Shown: positions 35,616 to 45,551, counted from the first letter of the stretch. The stretch is DNA of 64,000 nt from an uncultured Maribacter sp. (GCF_947496775.1 NZ_CANMDU010000003.1:1-64000); one strand, 5' to 3'. Made by a program: numbers and translations. The notes: a model not told the origin generated them from the sequence alone.

Positions 35616-37133
35616 TTATTTTATCTCGTAAATAGATATTGTATTAGAAACTTCATTGGTTACTACTAATAAATTTTCTTTATTAGGACTCTCCTCACCC
35701 GGAATCACTAATAAACCCTCTGGTGCAATATCTTCTGTATTAAAAATCCAGTCTACAAAAGTAGGGGCAGTTGGGTTTGTTATATCATATACCATAACAC
35801 CGCCTGTTCTTTCTAAACCAACAAACAATAAAGTACTATTTCCTATTTTTAAAGTAGTAACAGATTCTGGTTCAGCTCCTTTATCATCACTACGACCATC
35901 TGTTTCTCCTTCATCATTATTAAAAAGTGAGGCATTTAACTCCAATGTCTTCTTACCTATTTGATCCCCACTGTCATACACTAATGTCCCTGTAGTATCC
36001 CATATAGTATAAGAACGACCACCATAACCATAAATTTGGTCTATATCTCCATCATTATCCACATCGCCATTTGCAGTCGTAATTTTTAGTCGACCTAAAT
36101 TTTCGTCTAATTGCAATTCTTCGGCGTTTGGAAAAACAGTAGGGTCTAAAGTAACTTTTTTTAGTCTTTCTTCTTCAGAATATCCGTCATAGTCCCTAGC
36201 ATCCCCTTCATTAGCTGTAATTATATAATCATTACCATTTATATTGGTATAAGCAATAGCATCTGGTTGATAAAAACTTAAAACTGGCCAATTCTTAAAA
36301 TTACCTACAACACCATCCTTATTACTAGCATCCATGGTGTTACCAGGTAAAGAAAAATCTTTAACTCCTAAACCATATATATTTGTAATTGCCATAGTTT
36401 GCAAATTAACTACGGTAATTCCGTTATTTTCCTGTAACGTAACATAAGCATATTTACTATCATCAGAAACAGCAATATACTCTGGTTCTACGTCTTCACT
36501 AAGAGAAGCAGATGGCCCAAAAACACGAAAATCGTTTCCTATAGTTTGTCCATTAAAAGCCCCAAAGAACAACGTGTTTACTTCCTTTTTTTCTAGGTTA
36601 ACTACAGATATGGAACCTTCAGGGTCTATCGTATAATCATCATTTGGCTCTCCTTCGTTAGCTGAAATAATATATTTACCATCTGGGGTAAATGTAACCA
36701 TATCTGGTAATGCGCCTACACTATAAGAATTTTCTTGTGCTTGTGTTTCCGTATTAAAAGTTACTACTTGACCATCTAATTGTTTTGGATTACTCTCAAC
36801 AGCAACGGCTAATAAACCATCCTTGGCAGCTACACTATTTGGTATACCTGCTAGGACTATAGAGGCTCCTTTTATTGGCGCAGACGGATTAGATATATCC
36901 CAAACAGAGATTTCTTCTTCGTTAGGGTTTACAACAAATAATTTCTTTGTTTTAGCATCATAGGCGCTAATTTCTGCGAAACCTTCATCGCCAGTTCCAT
37001 TGGTAGACGTACTTAATTTTGTAAAAGTTAGCGCGGATATATCTTTATCTTTACTAAAATCTGTATCATCATCATTAATACAAGAACTAAAAACAAGGGC
37101 TATTGATGCCGCAATACTAAGTGATTTTTTCAT
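35616..37133 (-). CDS. Choice-of-anchor I family lipoprotein
   Basis: 505 aa. Lipoprotein signal (AASIALVFSSC, Cys18). The mature part is a repeated-blade beta-propeller: GFAEISAYDAKTKKLFVVNP, ANEGEPNDDYTIDPEGS, FGPSASLSEDVEPEYIAVS, ITANEGDARDYDGY and DDKGAEPESVTTLKIG are the typical conserved blocks of the 'choice-of-anchor I' family often fused to phosphatase/esterase domains. No enzyme domain is present here. The usual length of the propeller alone is ~450-500 aa. Likely surface or periplasmic binding protein. Confidence 0.9.
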   Translation of the reverse strand: MKKSLSIAASIALVFSSCINDDDTDFSKDKDISALTFTKLSTSTNGTGDEGFAEISAYDAKTKKLFVVNPNEEEISVWDISNPSAPIKGASIVLAGIPNSVAAKDGLLAVAVESNPKQLDGQVVTFNTETQAQENSYSVGALPDMVTFTPDGKYIISANEGEPNDDYTIDPEGSISVVNLEKKEVNTLFFGAFNGQTIGNDFRVFGPSASLSEDVEPEYIAVSDDSKYAYVTLQENNGITVVNLQTMAITNIYGLGVKDFSLPGNTMDASNKDGVVGNFKNWPVLSFYQPDAIAYTNINGNDYIITANEGDARDYDGYSEEERLKKVTLDPTVFPNAEELQLDENLGRLKITTANGDVDNDGDIDQIYGYGGRSYTIWDTTGTLVYDSGDQIGKKTLELNASLFNNDEGETDGRSDDKGAEPESVTTLKIGNSTLLFVGLERTGGVMVYDITNPTAPTFVDWIFNTEDIAPEGLLVIPGEESPNKENLLVVTNEVSNTISIYEIK

Positions 37134-37219
37134 TTGGTCTTTGTTGATTATTTATAGCAACAAAAGTGAAAAACCACTATAATTATAAAGTAAAGAAAAC
37201 TATATTCTAAGGTTACTAA

Positions 37220-38107
37220 TTACTTCTTATTGTAACCAAAACGTTTCAGCTGACGAGAATCACTACGCCAATTCTTGTTTACCTTAACATATAATTCTAA
37301 ATGCACTTGTTTTCCAAAAAATTTCTCTAGATCTTTTCGTGACTCTACTCCTACTCGTTTTAAGGCACTTCCCTTATGACCAATAATAATTCCTTTTTGA
37401 GAATCGCGTTCTACCATAATTACTGCACGCATACGTATAATATCTTCATCCTCAAAAAACTCCTCCGTCTCTATTTCCACAGAATAAGGAATTTCTTTTT
37501 TATAATGCATTAAGATTTTCTCACGAATAGTCTCATTAACAAAAAAACGCTCTGGTTTATCTGTTAACTGATCTTTAGGATAATAAGCTGGCGAAGCAGG
37601 CAATAATTCGATAATACGCTCAAAAACACCAGTTACATTAAAGTTTTGCAGAGCAGATATTAAATGAATTTCTACCGTAGGCAATTGTTCTTGCCAGTAT
37701 TGTACTTGTTCTTCTATTATTTCTTGTTCTGTAACATCAATCTTATTTAAGAGTAATAAAACTGGAATTTTTGAACTCTTAATCTTATCAAAAAACTTTT
37801 CGTCCTTTAAAGCTTTTTCTCCTATTTCTACCATGTAAATCAATACATCGGCATCCTCAAAGGCAGATTTCACAAAATCCATCATAGAATTTTGCAACTC
37901 ATATGCCGGTTTTATAATACCAGGGGTATCGGAAAGAATTACCTGAAAATCTTCTCCGTTTACTATTCCTAAAATACGGTGTCTTGTAGTCTGCGCTTTA
38001 GATGTTATAATAGACAACTTTTCTCCCACAAAAGCATTCATCAATGTAGACTTACCTACATTTGGGTTACCAATAATATTTACAAATCCTGCTTTATGCT
38101 TTATCAT
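37220..38107 (-). CDS. era: GTPase Era
   Basis: 295 aa. G domain with GNPNVGKSTLMNAF (12-25), effector TTRHR, DTPGI, and NKID. C-terminal KH domain (VERDSQKGIIIGHKGSALKR) that binds the 3' end of 16S rRNA during 30S maturation. Length is normal. Its start overlaps the stop of the symporter gene by 14 bases, so the two are co-transcribed. Confidence 0.97.
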   Translation of the reverse strand: MIKHKAGFVNIIGNPNVGKSTLMNAFVGEKLSIITSKAQTTRHRILGIVNGEDFQVILSDTPGIIKPAYELQNSMMDFVKSAFEDADVLIYMVEIGEKALKDEKFFDKIKSSKIPVLLLLNKIDVTEQEIIEEQVQYWQEQLPTVEIHLISALQNFNVTGVFERIIELLPASPAYYPKDQLTDKPERFFVNETIREKILMHYKKEIPYSVEIETEEFFEDEDIIRMRAVIMVERDSQKGIIIGHKGSALKRVGVESRKDLEKFFGKQVHLELYVKVNKNWRSDSRQLKRFGYNKK

Positions 38108-39458
38108 TCTTCAACTTTTTAAAATATGCTTTAGCAGCTACGTTTACTTTTGGCGCCAACAATAAAACTGCAATCATATTTGGAATTACCATAAGGGCAT
38201 AAGAAAGATCAATCAAATTTTTAACCAATTCTAAAGATGCCACTGCGGCAAAAATAATCATAATAACAAAGTATACGTTATATAACTTACCTATTCGTGC
38301 ATTTGTTAGATAAGAAAGAGATTTTACACCGTAATAGGAATACGTAAATAAGGTTGAAAAGGCAAAAGCAGTAACAATTAACATTAATAAATCGTCTCCA
38401 TAACCAAATAAAGTACGTTCAAAAGCCTCTAAGGTCATTAAAATACCACTAACATCTTCGGTATATGCTCCACTTAAAATAATTACTATCGCAGTAAAAG
38501 TACATACCATAATTGTATCTATAAAAGGTCCTAACATAGCTACTAGACCTTCTTTAATTGGATTATCTGTTTTAGACTGTCCGTGATACATAGGGGCACT
38601 TCCCAAACCAGCTTCGTTAGAGAACATTGCTCTACGAACACCTATAATTACCAACCCCCAGAAGCCTCCGGTTACTATGGTTTTAAAGTTCCAAGCTTCT
38701 GTAAAGATTAATTTTAAAGATGGCCAAACCTGACCCGCATTTAAGACCATTACTACTACAACTGCAACTAAATATACCATTACCATAAAAGGCACAATAG
38801 TAGATGCTACTTTGGCAATTTTTGTTAATCCTCCGAAGATTACAAAAGAAGTTATTATTGCTAAAAAGATTCCTACTGTCCATTTCCAACTTTCATCTCC
38901 CATAGCAAAAATAGTTTCTGATGGTTTTATGACGCTCATAAAAGTTTCTGTAAACTGATTAGCCGTAAATACCCCTAGAAAACCAAACAAACCACAAATA
39001 CAGAAAAACACCGCTAAAGGCTTAGCTTTCTTCCCCAATCCTTGCGTAATATAAAACATAGGACCTCCTTGTAAATTTCCATCTGAATCTTCTCCTCTAA
39101 ACATGATAGACAAACTACAAGAATAAAACTTTATCCCCATTCCTAAAATGGCCGTAACCCAAATCCAAAAAACCACTCCAGGACCACCATCATGAATAGC
39201 AATAGCTACTCCTGATATATTACCTAAACCTACCGTTGCTGCAACAGCTGCAGACAATGCCTGAAAAGAACTAACGTCTCCCTTGGCTTCCTTATCGTCA
39301 TACTTACCTGATGTTATAGCTATAGCATGACCAAAAAAACGAAATGGCACAAACTTGGAATAAAACAAGAGAAAAAGTCCACCACCTATTAAAAGCATAA
39401 ACATAGGCCACTCCGTATAGGGTAAAATAGTAGATAAGAAATCGTTTAAATAATTCAT
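38094..39458 (-). CDS. Alanine/glycine:cation symporter (AGCS family)
   Basis: 454 aa with about 11 membrane helices. AGCS marks: SSFQALSAAVAATVGLGNISGVAIA (about residues 62-86), where GLGNI is the sodium/substrate region, GPGVVFWIWVTAILGM and LQGGPMFYITQGLG, plus FSNEAGLGSAPMYHG later. Probably imports alanine or glycine with Na+. It lies directly upstream of era with a 14-base overlap. A weak TACCTTTA box lies at 39463-39470. Confidence 0.93.
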   Translation of the reverse strand: MNYLNDFLSTILPYTEWPMFMLLIGGGLFLLFYSKFVPFRFFGHAIAITSGKYDDKEAKGDVSSFQALSAAVAATVGLGNISGVAIAIHDGGPGVVFWIWVTAILGMGIKFYSCSLSIMFRGEDSDGNLQGGPMFYITQGLGKKAKPLAVFFCICGLFGFLGVFTANQFTETFMSVIKPSETIFAMGDESWKWTVGIFLAIITSFVIFGGLTKIAKVASTIVPFMVMVYLVAVVVVMVLNAGQVWPSLKLIFTEAWNFKTIVTGGFWGLVIIGVRRAMFSNEAGLGSAPMYHGQSKTDNPIKEGLVAMLGPFIDTIMVCTFTAIVIILSGAYTEDVSGILMTLEAFERTLFGYGDDLLMLIVTAFAFSTLFTYSYYGVKSLSYLTNARIGKLYNVYFVIMIIFAAVASLELVKNLIDLSYALMVIPNMIAVLLLAPKVNVAAKAYFKKLKNDKA

Positions 39459-39537
39459 AAATTAAAGGTAACATTTAAGTGCGGGTAATTTAAGGATTTT
39501 AAAAACGATGGAAGTAAAATAAATATGTCTTTTTATT

Positions 39538-39568
39538 TTGATAGTATAGAAAAAGCTTTGTACATTTG
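39538..39568 (+). promoter_or_regulatory. tRNA promoter, TTG-N20-TACATTTG
   Basis: TTG 39538-39540 and TACATTTG 39561-39568, with a 20-base spacer, about 75 bases upstream of the initiator tRNA. Confidence 0.7.
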
Positions 39569-39642
39569 CAGTCCGAAACAAATCAGTCAGCATTATGAAC
39601 TGAGTGCTTTAAAGCAAAGTTGATAGTTTTGGAATCTCATAT

Positions 39643-39715
<73 letters not shown>

Positions 39716-39719
39716 CTAG

Positions 39720-39757
39720 AAAAAGCCTTTCAGAAAACTGAAAGGCTTTTTATTTTT
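39720..39757 (+). terminator. Terminator of the initiator tRNA gene
   Basis: Perfect 14-bp stem AAAAAGCCTTTCAG / CTGAAAGGCTTTTT with an AAAA loop, then ATTTTT. Confidence 0.92.
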
Positions 39758-39769
39758 CCAAAAAGATTA

Positions 39770-41185
39770 TTAATTAATAGCGGCATTTGACACCCCCATT
39801 GCGTTATACATACTAGCATTAGCATTTAATAACTTTACCGTAATAGCGTTTGCTTTTAATTTAACTTCAATTAACTTTTGCTCCCTAGAATTAATTAAGA
39901 ATAAAGAACTTTCACCTAATTCAAATTTTCTGTCTTCTGCTATAAGCATGGTTTCATAATCGGTAACCATCCCTACAACAATATTTTTTTGCACCTCTAA
40001 AGAATTTATTTCGGCAATAGTAGCATCTATCTTATTTTGAATGCCTAGAGAAGCACTAACGGTTTCCAAATTTATATCTTGTAGTTTTATGCTTGCCATT
40101 TTAAGATTTCCACGTTCTTTTCTTAAAAATAAAGGGAAACTAAAATTTGCAAATGCTTTATAATTAGAAGCGTTAAAATTGTTTAGTCTAGTAGCATCTT
40201 GCGCCAAAAAATTATACTGTACATCTAATTTTGGTAACAGTTTATTTCTATATAAAGAACGATCTACCTTAATTACATTCTTTTTTGCTTCTAAACTCCT
40301 TAACTTAGGATGGTTCATTAAAACACTTTCTGTATTAGCTTTTTTAAAGTATAGGGACAACACCTCATCCTCAGGGATAATTGGAACTACATTATGTTGT
40401 ACTTCTAGTGGCACATTATTTACCCATAAATAGTTACTAACCTTAAGCTTTGCTTTTCTCATTGTTAACCTTGCCGCTTCTAAATTTAGTTTTCGGTTTT
40501 TAACTATTATTTTTGCCTCTATAGAATCTATCGCAGGTTTTTCTCCTACTTCTACGTTTCGCTTAACACCGGAAAACCTAATTTCCGCATTGGTTAAAAA
40601 ACTACTATAAATTTTTAACTCGTTGCTAGCTTCTAACCATTTAAAGTAAGCCTTACTTGCTTCGAATATTAAATTATTCACCAACAATTCTCGCTGCGCA
40701 CTTGTCTGACTTACATAGAATTTTGCTTTTTTAAGCATCGCCATACGCTCATTAATTAAAAAACCTTGCGCTAAAGAAAATGAAACACCCGCACTATATA
40801 ATCCGTCTTCCGGAACTGTAAGGTCTGGATTTAAAAACTCTCCGCTGTTTTCTTCAAAATTGGCTTTAAACTCTATACCATACCAAGTTGGTATTTTAAA
40901 GGTTGCATTTAATTGGTCAAAGTATTCTGTTTCTTTAAACTTTTTTCGATCATAATCTACTTCAATCTTAGGATCAAAACCTCCGCGTGCTTTTAAAAGG
41001 TTCGCCTCTCCTATACTTAACTCCAAATTAGCTTGTTTTACTAGAGGGTGATGTTTTTTAACATAGCCTAAATACTCCTTAAAGGAAAGTATCTTCCTTA
41101 ATTCCTGCACCTCTTCTTGAGCCGTTGAAACAGCAAAAAAAAGAAAGAAAACCAATACTAATAAATTTTTGATTTTAGTAGTCAT
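39770..41185 (-). CDS. TolC-family outer-membrane efflux protein
   Basis: 471 aa. Signal peptide (LVLVFFLFFAVSTAQ). Two repeats of long helical hairpins with beta-strands, as in TolC: YVKKHHPLVKQANLELSIG near 41-59 and RELLVNNLIFEASKAYFKW in the first half; SLEAKKNVIKVDRSLYRNK and INSLEVQKNIVVGMV in the second. It should form the outer-membrane duct for the adjacent HlyD/ABC pair. Its start lies within the end of the HlyD gene (11-base overlap). Last gene of the operon. Confidence 0.88.
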   Translation of the reverse strand: MTTKIKNLLVLVFFLFFAVSTAQEEVQELRKILSFKEYLGYVKKHHPLVKQANLELSIGEANLLKARGGFDPKIEVDYDRKKFKETEYFDQLNATFKIPTWYGIEFKANFEENSGEFLNPDLTVPEDGLYSAGVSFSLAQGFLINERMAMLKKAKFYVSQTSAQRELLVNNLIFEASKAYFKWLEASNELKIYSSFLTNAEIRFSGVKRNVEVGEKPAIDSIEAKIIVKNRKLNLEAARLTMRKAKLKVSNYLWVNNVPLEVQHNVVPIIPEDEVLSLYFKKANTESVLMNHPKLRSLEAKKNVIKVDRSLYRNKLLPKLDVQYNFLAQDATRLNNFNASNYKAFANFSFPLFLRKERGNLKMASIKLQDINLETVSASLGIQNKIDATIAEINSLEVQKNIVVGMVTDYETMLIAEDRKFELGESSLFLINSREQKLIEVKLKANAITVKLLNANASMYNAMGVSNAAIN

Positions 41186-42536
41186 TATTTTTTCCTTTTA
41201 TTGGTGAATTACTTTCAGGTGTATAATAGTTAGGAGGAAAACCATTTAATTGCCTCCACAACTCGTACCAAATAGGAACATTTTCTAACAAAGCAATTGT
41301 ATACGCACCAGAACCCACTCGCATATTTTCTGGCCAAGCCTCTGCATTTTTGTCTGGGGCTATTAAAATTCTAAATTTTCCATTTTTACTAATAAAGTTT
41401 TCTATGGCAACCACTTTACCTCCATAGGTTCCGAAAGAAGCATTGGGCCATCCACTAAAAACAATAGCCGGCCACCCATCGAACTGAATTCTCACTTTTT
41501 CCTCTAAATGAATTAATGGTAAATCTATAGGACTAACATAGGTTTCTACAGCAAGATCATAGTTTGCAGGCATAATACCCACTAATTGTTCTCCTTCTTT
41601 AAAAGTTTCTCCAATACCCGCACGGATTGCTTTATTAATATATCCATTTTGAGGAGCTGTTATATAATAAAGTGCATTACGCATCTTATAATTTGCGGTT
41701 TGATTTTCTAACTTGCTTACTTGAGCTTGTGCCTCAAACTGGCTAGATTCTGCCGTAAAACCATCACTTCTAGATTTAGCTATTTTATCTGTATAACTAG
41801 CGGTTATTCTTCCTATTTCTATTTGTGCATTGATTACCTCATTTTTACTAGACAGCAACTTATTTTCCTGTGAAACTAGTTTTGCTTGTGTTTCCTGTAA
41901 TTTTAAACGCTTTTCTTCTACATCTTTCAATGCTTTTAACCCTTCTTCTTGCAAAAGAAGCGTTCTATTATATTGGCGTTCTGCAATTTCTATATTCGTC
42001 TTGGCTGCGAGAAAATCAATACTATCACTTTTTACTTTTAAACGGGATTGAATTAACTTATTTTTTGCCTGAGATAACTTCAGCTCTTTTTCTTTTTGCA
42101 AAGAAGCAACCTGCATCTTAAGTGCTTCTATTTTTCCTTGGTAAGATAGTACTGAACGACTTTTTGCTTCTCTTTGCTCATTCGTACGTTCTACAAGCTT
42201 AGGGTCTTGATATTCATTTTTTATTTCAGAAATAAACAAAATGGTATCTCCTTTTTTTACATAATCCCCTTCTTTAACATACCATTTTTCTATGCGCCCA
42301 GGAATAGGTGATTGTATGGTTTGTGGTCTCTGATCCGGAGTAAGTGTTGTTAAAAAACCATTACCAGATACATTCTGCGTCCAAGGCAAAAAAAGAATAA
42401 TAACAACCAAAATTGCGAATGCATATAAAAACCTATTAAATATTTTATATTGCCGGGTTTTAAAAGCTTTATTAAAAGCATTATACCCCTCGAGAGTTAC
42501 TTTTTTATTTAATTGATTGTGAGATATATTAAGCAT
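41175..42536 (-). CDS. HlyD-family membrane fusion protein
   Basis: 453 aa. Cytoplasmic N-terminus, membrane helix (FLYAFAILVVIILFLPW, ~37-53), a lipoyl/barrel hybrid start (IPGRIEKWYVKEGDYVKKGDTI), a long coiled coil (~115-280) and a second half-motif (ITAPQNGYINKAI). It should bridge the inner-membrane ABC protein and TolC. Overlaps the ABC gene by 8 bases and the TolC gene by 11. Confidence 0.92.
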   Translation of the reverse strand: MLNISHNQLNKKVTLEGYNAFNKAFKTRQYKIFNRFLYAFAILVVIILFLPWTQNVSGNGFLTTLTPDQRPQTIQSPIPGRIEKWYVKEGDYVKKGDTILFISEIKNEYQDPKLVERTNEQREAKSRSVLSYQGKIEALKMQVASLQKEKELKLSQAKNKLIQSRLKVKSDSIDFLAAKTNIEIAERQYNRTLLLQEEGLKALKDVEEKRLKLQETQAKLVSQENKLLSSKNEVINAQIEIGRITASYTDKIAKSRSDGFTAESSQFEAQAQVSKLENQTANYKMRNALYYITAPQNGYINKAIRAGIGETFKEGEQLVGIMPANYDLAVETYVSPIDLPLIHLEEKVRIQFDGWPAIVFSGWPNASFGTYGGKVVAIENFISKNGKFRILIAPDKNAEAWPENMRVGSGAYTIALLENVPIWYELWRQLNGFPPNYYTPESNSPIKGKNNDY

Positions 42537-44196
42537 TTTTTTCTGTATTTAGAGTTCCTTTAGACAGCTTTATTGTCTTTGAACATTTTTTTCTCCAAAG
42601 AGGATTACGCGAAGCAACCACAATAGCCCATGTATGAGTATCTTGGGTTAAATACTCAATAATGTCTTTTGCTTCTAACGGCTCAAAATGCTCCAATGGG
42701 TCTTTAAGCAATAATAGTTTAGGGTTATTTATTATTGCTCTGGCAATTAATATTCTCTTAGATACGGTATAAGGTATTTGTTGCCCTTGAGGATACAACA
42801 TAGTGTCTATTCCATTGAGTTGTTGTTTTACAAAAGGAAGTAATCCTAAATTTTTAAGAATCACATTTACTCTTTCTCTAGAAATAGTTTCATCACCGAA
42901 AGTAATATTTTCCAAAATAGTACCCTCAAAAGGTAGTTGTTCTGGTAATACTTGCCCAACACCATTCCGATATTTATTAAGCCATATTCCTTGAACAGAT
43001 GTATTATTTATATAAATAGTACCAGAAGTAGGAGAAAAAATACCCGATAATAATTTAAGAAGTGTTGTTTTACCTGATCCAGATGCTCCATCTAACAATA
43101 TTCTATCTGCTCCCGAAATAGAGAAATTTATATTACTTAAAATTTGAAAATCATTAGACGTCTTATAAGATACCCCTTCCAATTCTATAGATAATTCTTG
43201 TTCCGTTTTAAAAGGATTTACCCCCTCTTGTAGTTCTAACTTTTTATCTACTACCTGTCCTATTTTTTCTAAAGACGTAAGTACATCATAAAAAGTTTCT
43301 AAGCCTTTTATAAGTTTCTCTACAGAACTTATAACTAAAAGAATTATAATCTCTGCAGCAACAAATTGACCAATATTCATTTTTTGGTTAAGAACTAACA
43401 ACCCTCCAATTAAGAGAAGACCAGCGGTTACAAGAATCTTAAAACCAATCATTTGAATAAATTGAATTAGCAATATTCTAAAATGACTTTCCCTTGCTTC
43501 TAAATACTCAGAGGTTAATTTATCATTACGATACATTGCCAATGTCGTTTTTCCGGATAGTTTAAAACTTACAATAGAGCGTGCTAGCTCCTGTATCCAA
43601 TGAGCAACTTTATATTTTGCTTTAGACTCTTTTAAACTAGTCTCTAACCCTTTTTTTGCAGTAAATTTAAAAACAATGTAAATAAGAAGAATTAATAAAA
43701 CCCCGTATATTATAAAGAACGCATGGTAAAAAGAAAGTAATATAATTCCAAAAATAATCTGCAATACTGCAGCAGGAAAATCTATCAATACTTTAGATAA
43801 TCCTTTTTGAACTGTTAGCGTATCAAAAAAACGATTAGCTAATTCTGGCGGATAGTAATTCTCTAGCTCATTCGTCTTTATTTTCGGAAACCTATATACA
43901 AATTCAAAAGAAGATCGTGTAAATATTTTTTGCTGAATATTCTCCAAAATACGTATCTGCATTATTTGTAACCCTCCTTGAAAAGCAACACCCAAAGTAA
44001 CAAGAGATACAAGTACAATCCATGAAGAAGATATTTGAGCACCTTGTATAAGGTTAATTATTGCCTGGATACCCAATGGTAAAGACAATGCCACTAAACC
44101 AGCAAAAACAGCGTAATAAAATAGTTGCTTTATATCGCGCTTATCCAATTCTAACAAACCAATAAATCTTCGCCATGGAGACATAGGTATACTCAT
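42529..44196 (-). CDS. ABC exporter (TMD-NBD) with degenerate ATPase motifs
   Basis: 555 aa. Five to six membrane helices (~25-310), then one nucleotide-binding domain. Walker A is intact (GASGSGKTT, 370-378) and so is the Q-loop (Q415). The other catalytic parts are not: the LSGGQ signature is replaced by GQQIPYTVSK near 471-480, Walker B ends LLLLKDP (K498-D499 in place of D-E), and the H-loop histidine position reads Ser (VASR, S529). It may bind ATP but is unlikely to hydrolyse it by the usual route. I recall the same degenerate pattern in relatives from other Flavobacteriaceae. The operon with HlyD and TolC suggests a type-I-like export complex. Confidence 0.85.
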   Translation of the reverse strand: MSIPMSPWRRFIGLLELDKRDIKQLFYYAVFAGLVALSLPLGIQAIINLIQGAQISSSWIVLVSLVTLGVAFQGGLQIMQIRILENIQQKIFTRSSFEFVYRFPKIKTNELENYYPPELANRFFDTLTVQKGLSKVLIDFPAAVLQIIFGIILLSFYHAFFIIYGVLLILLIYIVFKFTAKKGLETSLKESKAKYKVAHWIQELARSIVSFKLSGKTTLAMYRNDKLTSEYLEARESHFRILLIQFIQMIGFKILVTAGLLLIGGLLVLNQKMNIGQFVAAEIIILLVISSVEKLIKGLETFYDVLTSLEKIGQVVDKKLELQEGVNPFKTEQELSIELEGVSYKTSNDFQILSNINFSISGADRILLDGASGSGKTTLLKLLSGIFSPTSGTIYINNTSVQGIWLNKYRNGVGQVLPEQLPFEGTILENITFGDETISRERVNVILKNLGLLPFVKQQLNGIDTMLYPQGQQIPYTVSKRILIARAIINNPKLLLLKDPLEHFEPLEAKDIIEYLTQDTHTWAIVVASRNPLWRKKCSKTIKLSKGTLNTEKNA

Positions 44197-44234
44197 TATT
44201 TTCTTCTTATTAATATATTATTACACTATAAATT

Positions 44235-44540
44235 TTAGCCTTCTAAGGTAATTTCAATGGTACTATTAATTCTTAGTTTACCACCATTTAAACGCACATC
44301 TTTAAAAAAGTCTTTTGCAATTTTTTGCTCTTTAAGTAATTGTCCTATTCGACTACTATCGTATTTACACTCATCCAATGTATTGCCTTCCGTAAGGGAT
44401 AAACGTTGTAGCTTATGAAAATTTATTTTTACGTTTAAAACATTGTTTATAATATCCGATGCTTCACTTGTGGTAAAATGACCATCTATAAGACTTATTT
44501 TTTGTTTTACTTTTTTGGGTTCTGAAGTGGTTGGTTTCAT
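44235..44540 (-). CDS. Conserved small protein heading the exporter operon
   Basis: 101 aa, soluble, charged, no signal peptide. Begins MKPTTSEPKKVKQKISLIDG, a helix with FTTSEASDIINNVLNVKINFHKLQRLSLTEGN… that could be helix-turn-helix-like, then a C-terminal strand pair (LRINSTIEITLEG). No named family is recognised. It is first in the leftward operon (38 bases before the ABC gene) and is divergent from the LysR regulator. Confidence 0.65.
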   Translation of the reverse strand: MKPTTSEPKKVKQKISLIDGHFTTSEASDIINNVLNVKINFHKLQRLSLTEGNTLDECKYDSSRIGQLLKEQKIAKDFFKDVRLNGGKLRINSTIEITLEG

Positions 44541-44603
44541 AAAATGATCTTTTTATTTTCACAAAGATGTATTGTTTTATTCATATATTTTTATATATAT
44601 TTA

Positions 44604-44618
44604 TTATGATTATCATAA
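44604..44618. promoter_or_regulatory. LysR-type operator dyad
   Basis: Perfect 15-base dyad TTATGAT-T-ATCATAA in the shared region between the LysR gene and the exporter operon; it contains a T-N11-A step typical of LysR sites. It lies 10-24 bases before the LysR ATG, fitting autoregulation. It also resembles a Fur-like 6-1-6 repeat. Confidence 0.5.
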
Positions 44619-44627
44619 AAATAATTT

Positions 44628-45551
44628 ATGAATTATACTTTACATCAATTAGAAATATTTAAAAAAGTAGCGGAATTAAAAAGTGTAACACGAGCTTCTG
44701 AAGAACTTTTTTTAACCCAACCTGCTGTATCTATTCAACTTAAAAATTTTCAAGATCAATTTAAAATTCCTCTATTTGAAGTAATCGGAAGGCAATTATT
44801 TATCACAGAATTTGGAGAAGAAATAGCTTTAGCTGTACAAAAAATTCTCGATGAAATTAAGGCTATCAACTACAAAGCTCTAAGCCATGACGGAAAAATT
44901 GCCGGTAAACTTAAAATTGCAATTGTTTCTACCGCCAAGTACGTAATGCCATATTTAATTTCCGATTTTATTCATATTAATGAGGGGGTAGACTTAAGTA
45001 TCGATGTTACTAATAAAGCCAGTGTAATAAAGAGTTTAGAAAATAATGAGGTCGATTTCGCTATGGTTTCTACCATACCAACAAAATTACCTATTGAACG
45101 TATAGAACTTATGAAAAATAAGCTGTTTCTTGTAGGGGGGCGCAATTATTCTAAAACCACAAAAAACATATCTAAATTAACTTTTGAAAAACAGCCCATT
45201 ATCTTTAGGGAAAAAGGTTCTGCTACTCGCTTAGCAATGGAACATTATATAGCAGAGCATAAATTATCTATCTCTAAAAAGATGGAGTTAACTTCTAATG
45301 AAGCTATTAAACAAGCTATAGTTGCAGGATTAGGGTTTTCTATTATGCCATTGATAGGGATTAAAAGCTCCTTAAACACTTTTGAACTTCAAATAATTCC
45401 GGCAAAAGGATTGCCTATTGAAACTACATGGAATTTAATTTGGATGAAATCCAAAAATTTATCTAGCGTTGCTAAAGCTTTCATAACCCATATTGAAGAA
45501 AACAAAGAAGCTATTATCCAGGAACATTTTGGTTGGTTCGAGAATTATTAA
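44628..45551 (+). CDS. LysR-family transcriptional regulator
   Basis: 307 aa. N-terminal winged helix (LHQLEIFKKVAELKSVTRAS … LTQPAVSIQLKNFQ, residues 4-45), linker helix, then a periplasmic-binding-like effector domain (GKLKIAIVSTAKYVMPYLI … AIVAGLGFSIMPLIGI). CbbR/CysB-type by overall look. Divergent from the degenerate ABC-HlyD-TolC operon, so a good candidate for its regulator. The perfect dyad at 44604-44618 is a likely binding site. Confidence 0.92.
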   Translation: MNYTLHQLEIFKKVAELKSVTRASEELFLTQPAVSIQLKNFQDQFKIPLFEVIGRQLFITEFGEEIALAVQKILDEIKAINYKALSHDGKIAGKLKIAIVSTAKYVMPYLISDFIHINEGVDLSIDVTNKASVIKSLENNEVDFAMVSTIPTKLPIERIELMKNKLFLVGGRNYSKTTKNISKLTFEKQPIIFREKGSATRLAMEHYIAEHKLSISKKMELTSNEAIKQAIVAGLGFSIMPLIGIKSSLNTFELQIIPAKGLPIETTWNLIWMKSKNLSSVAKAFITHIEENKEAIIQEHFGWFENY

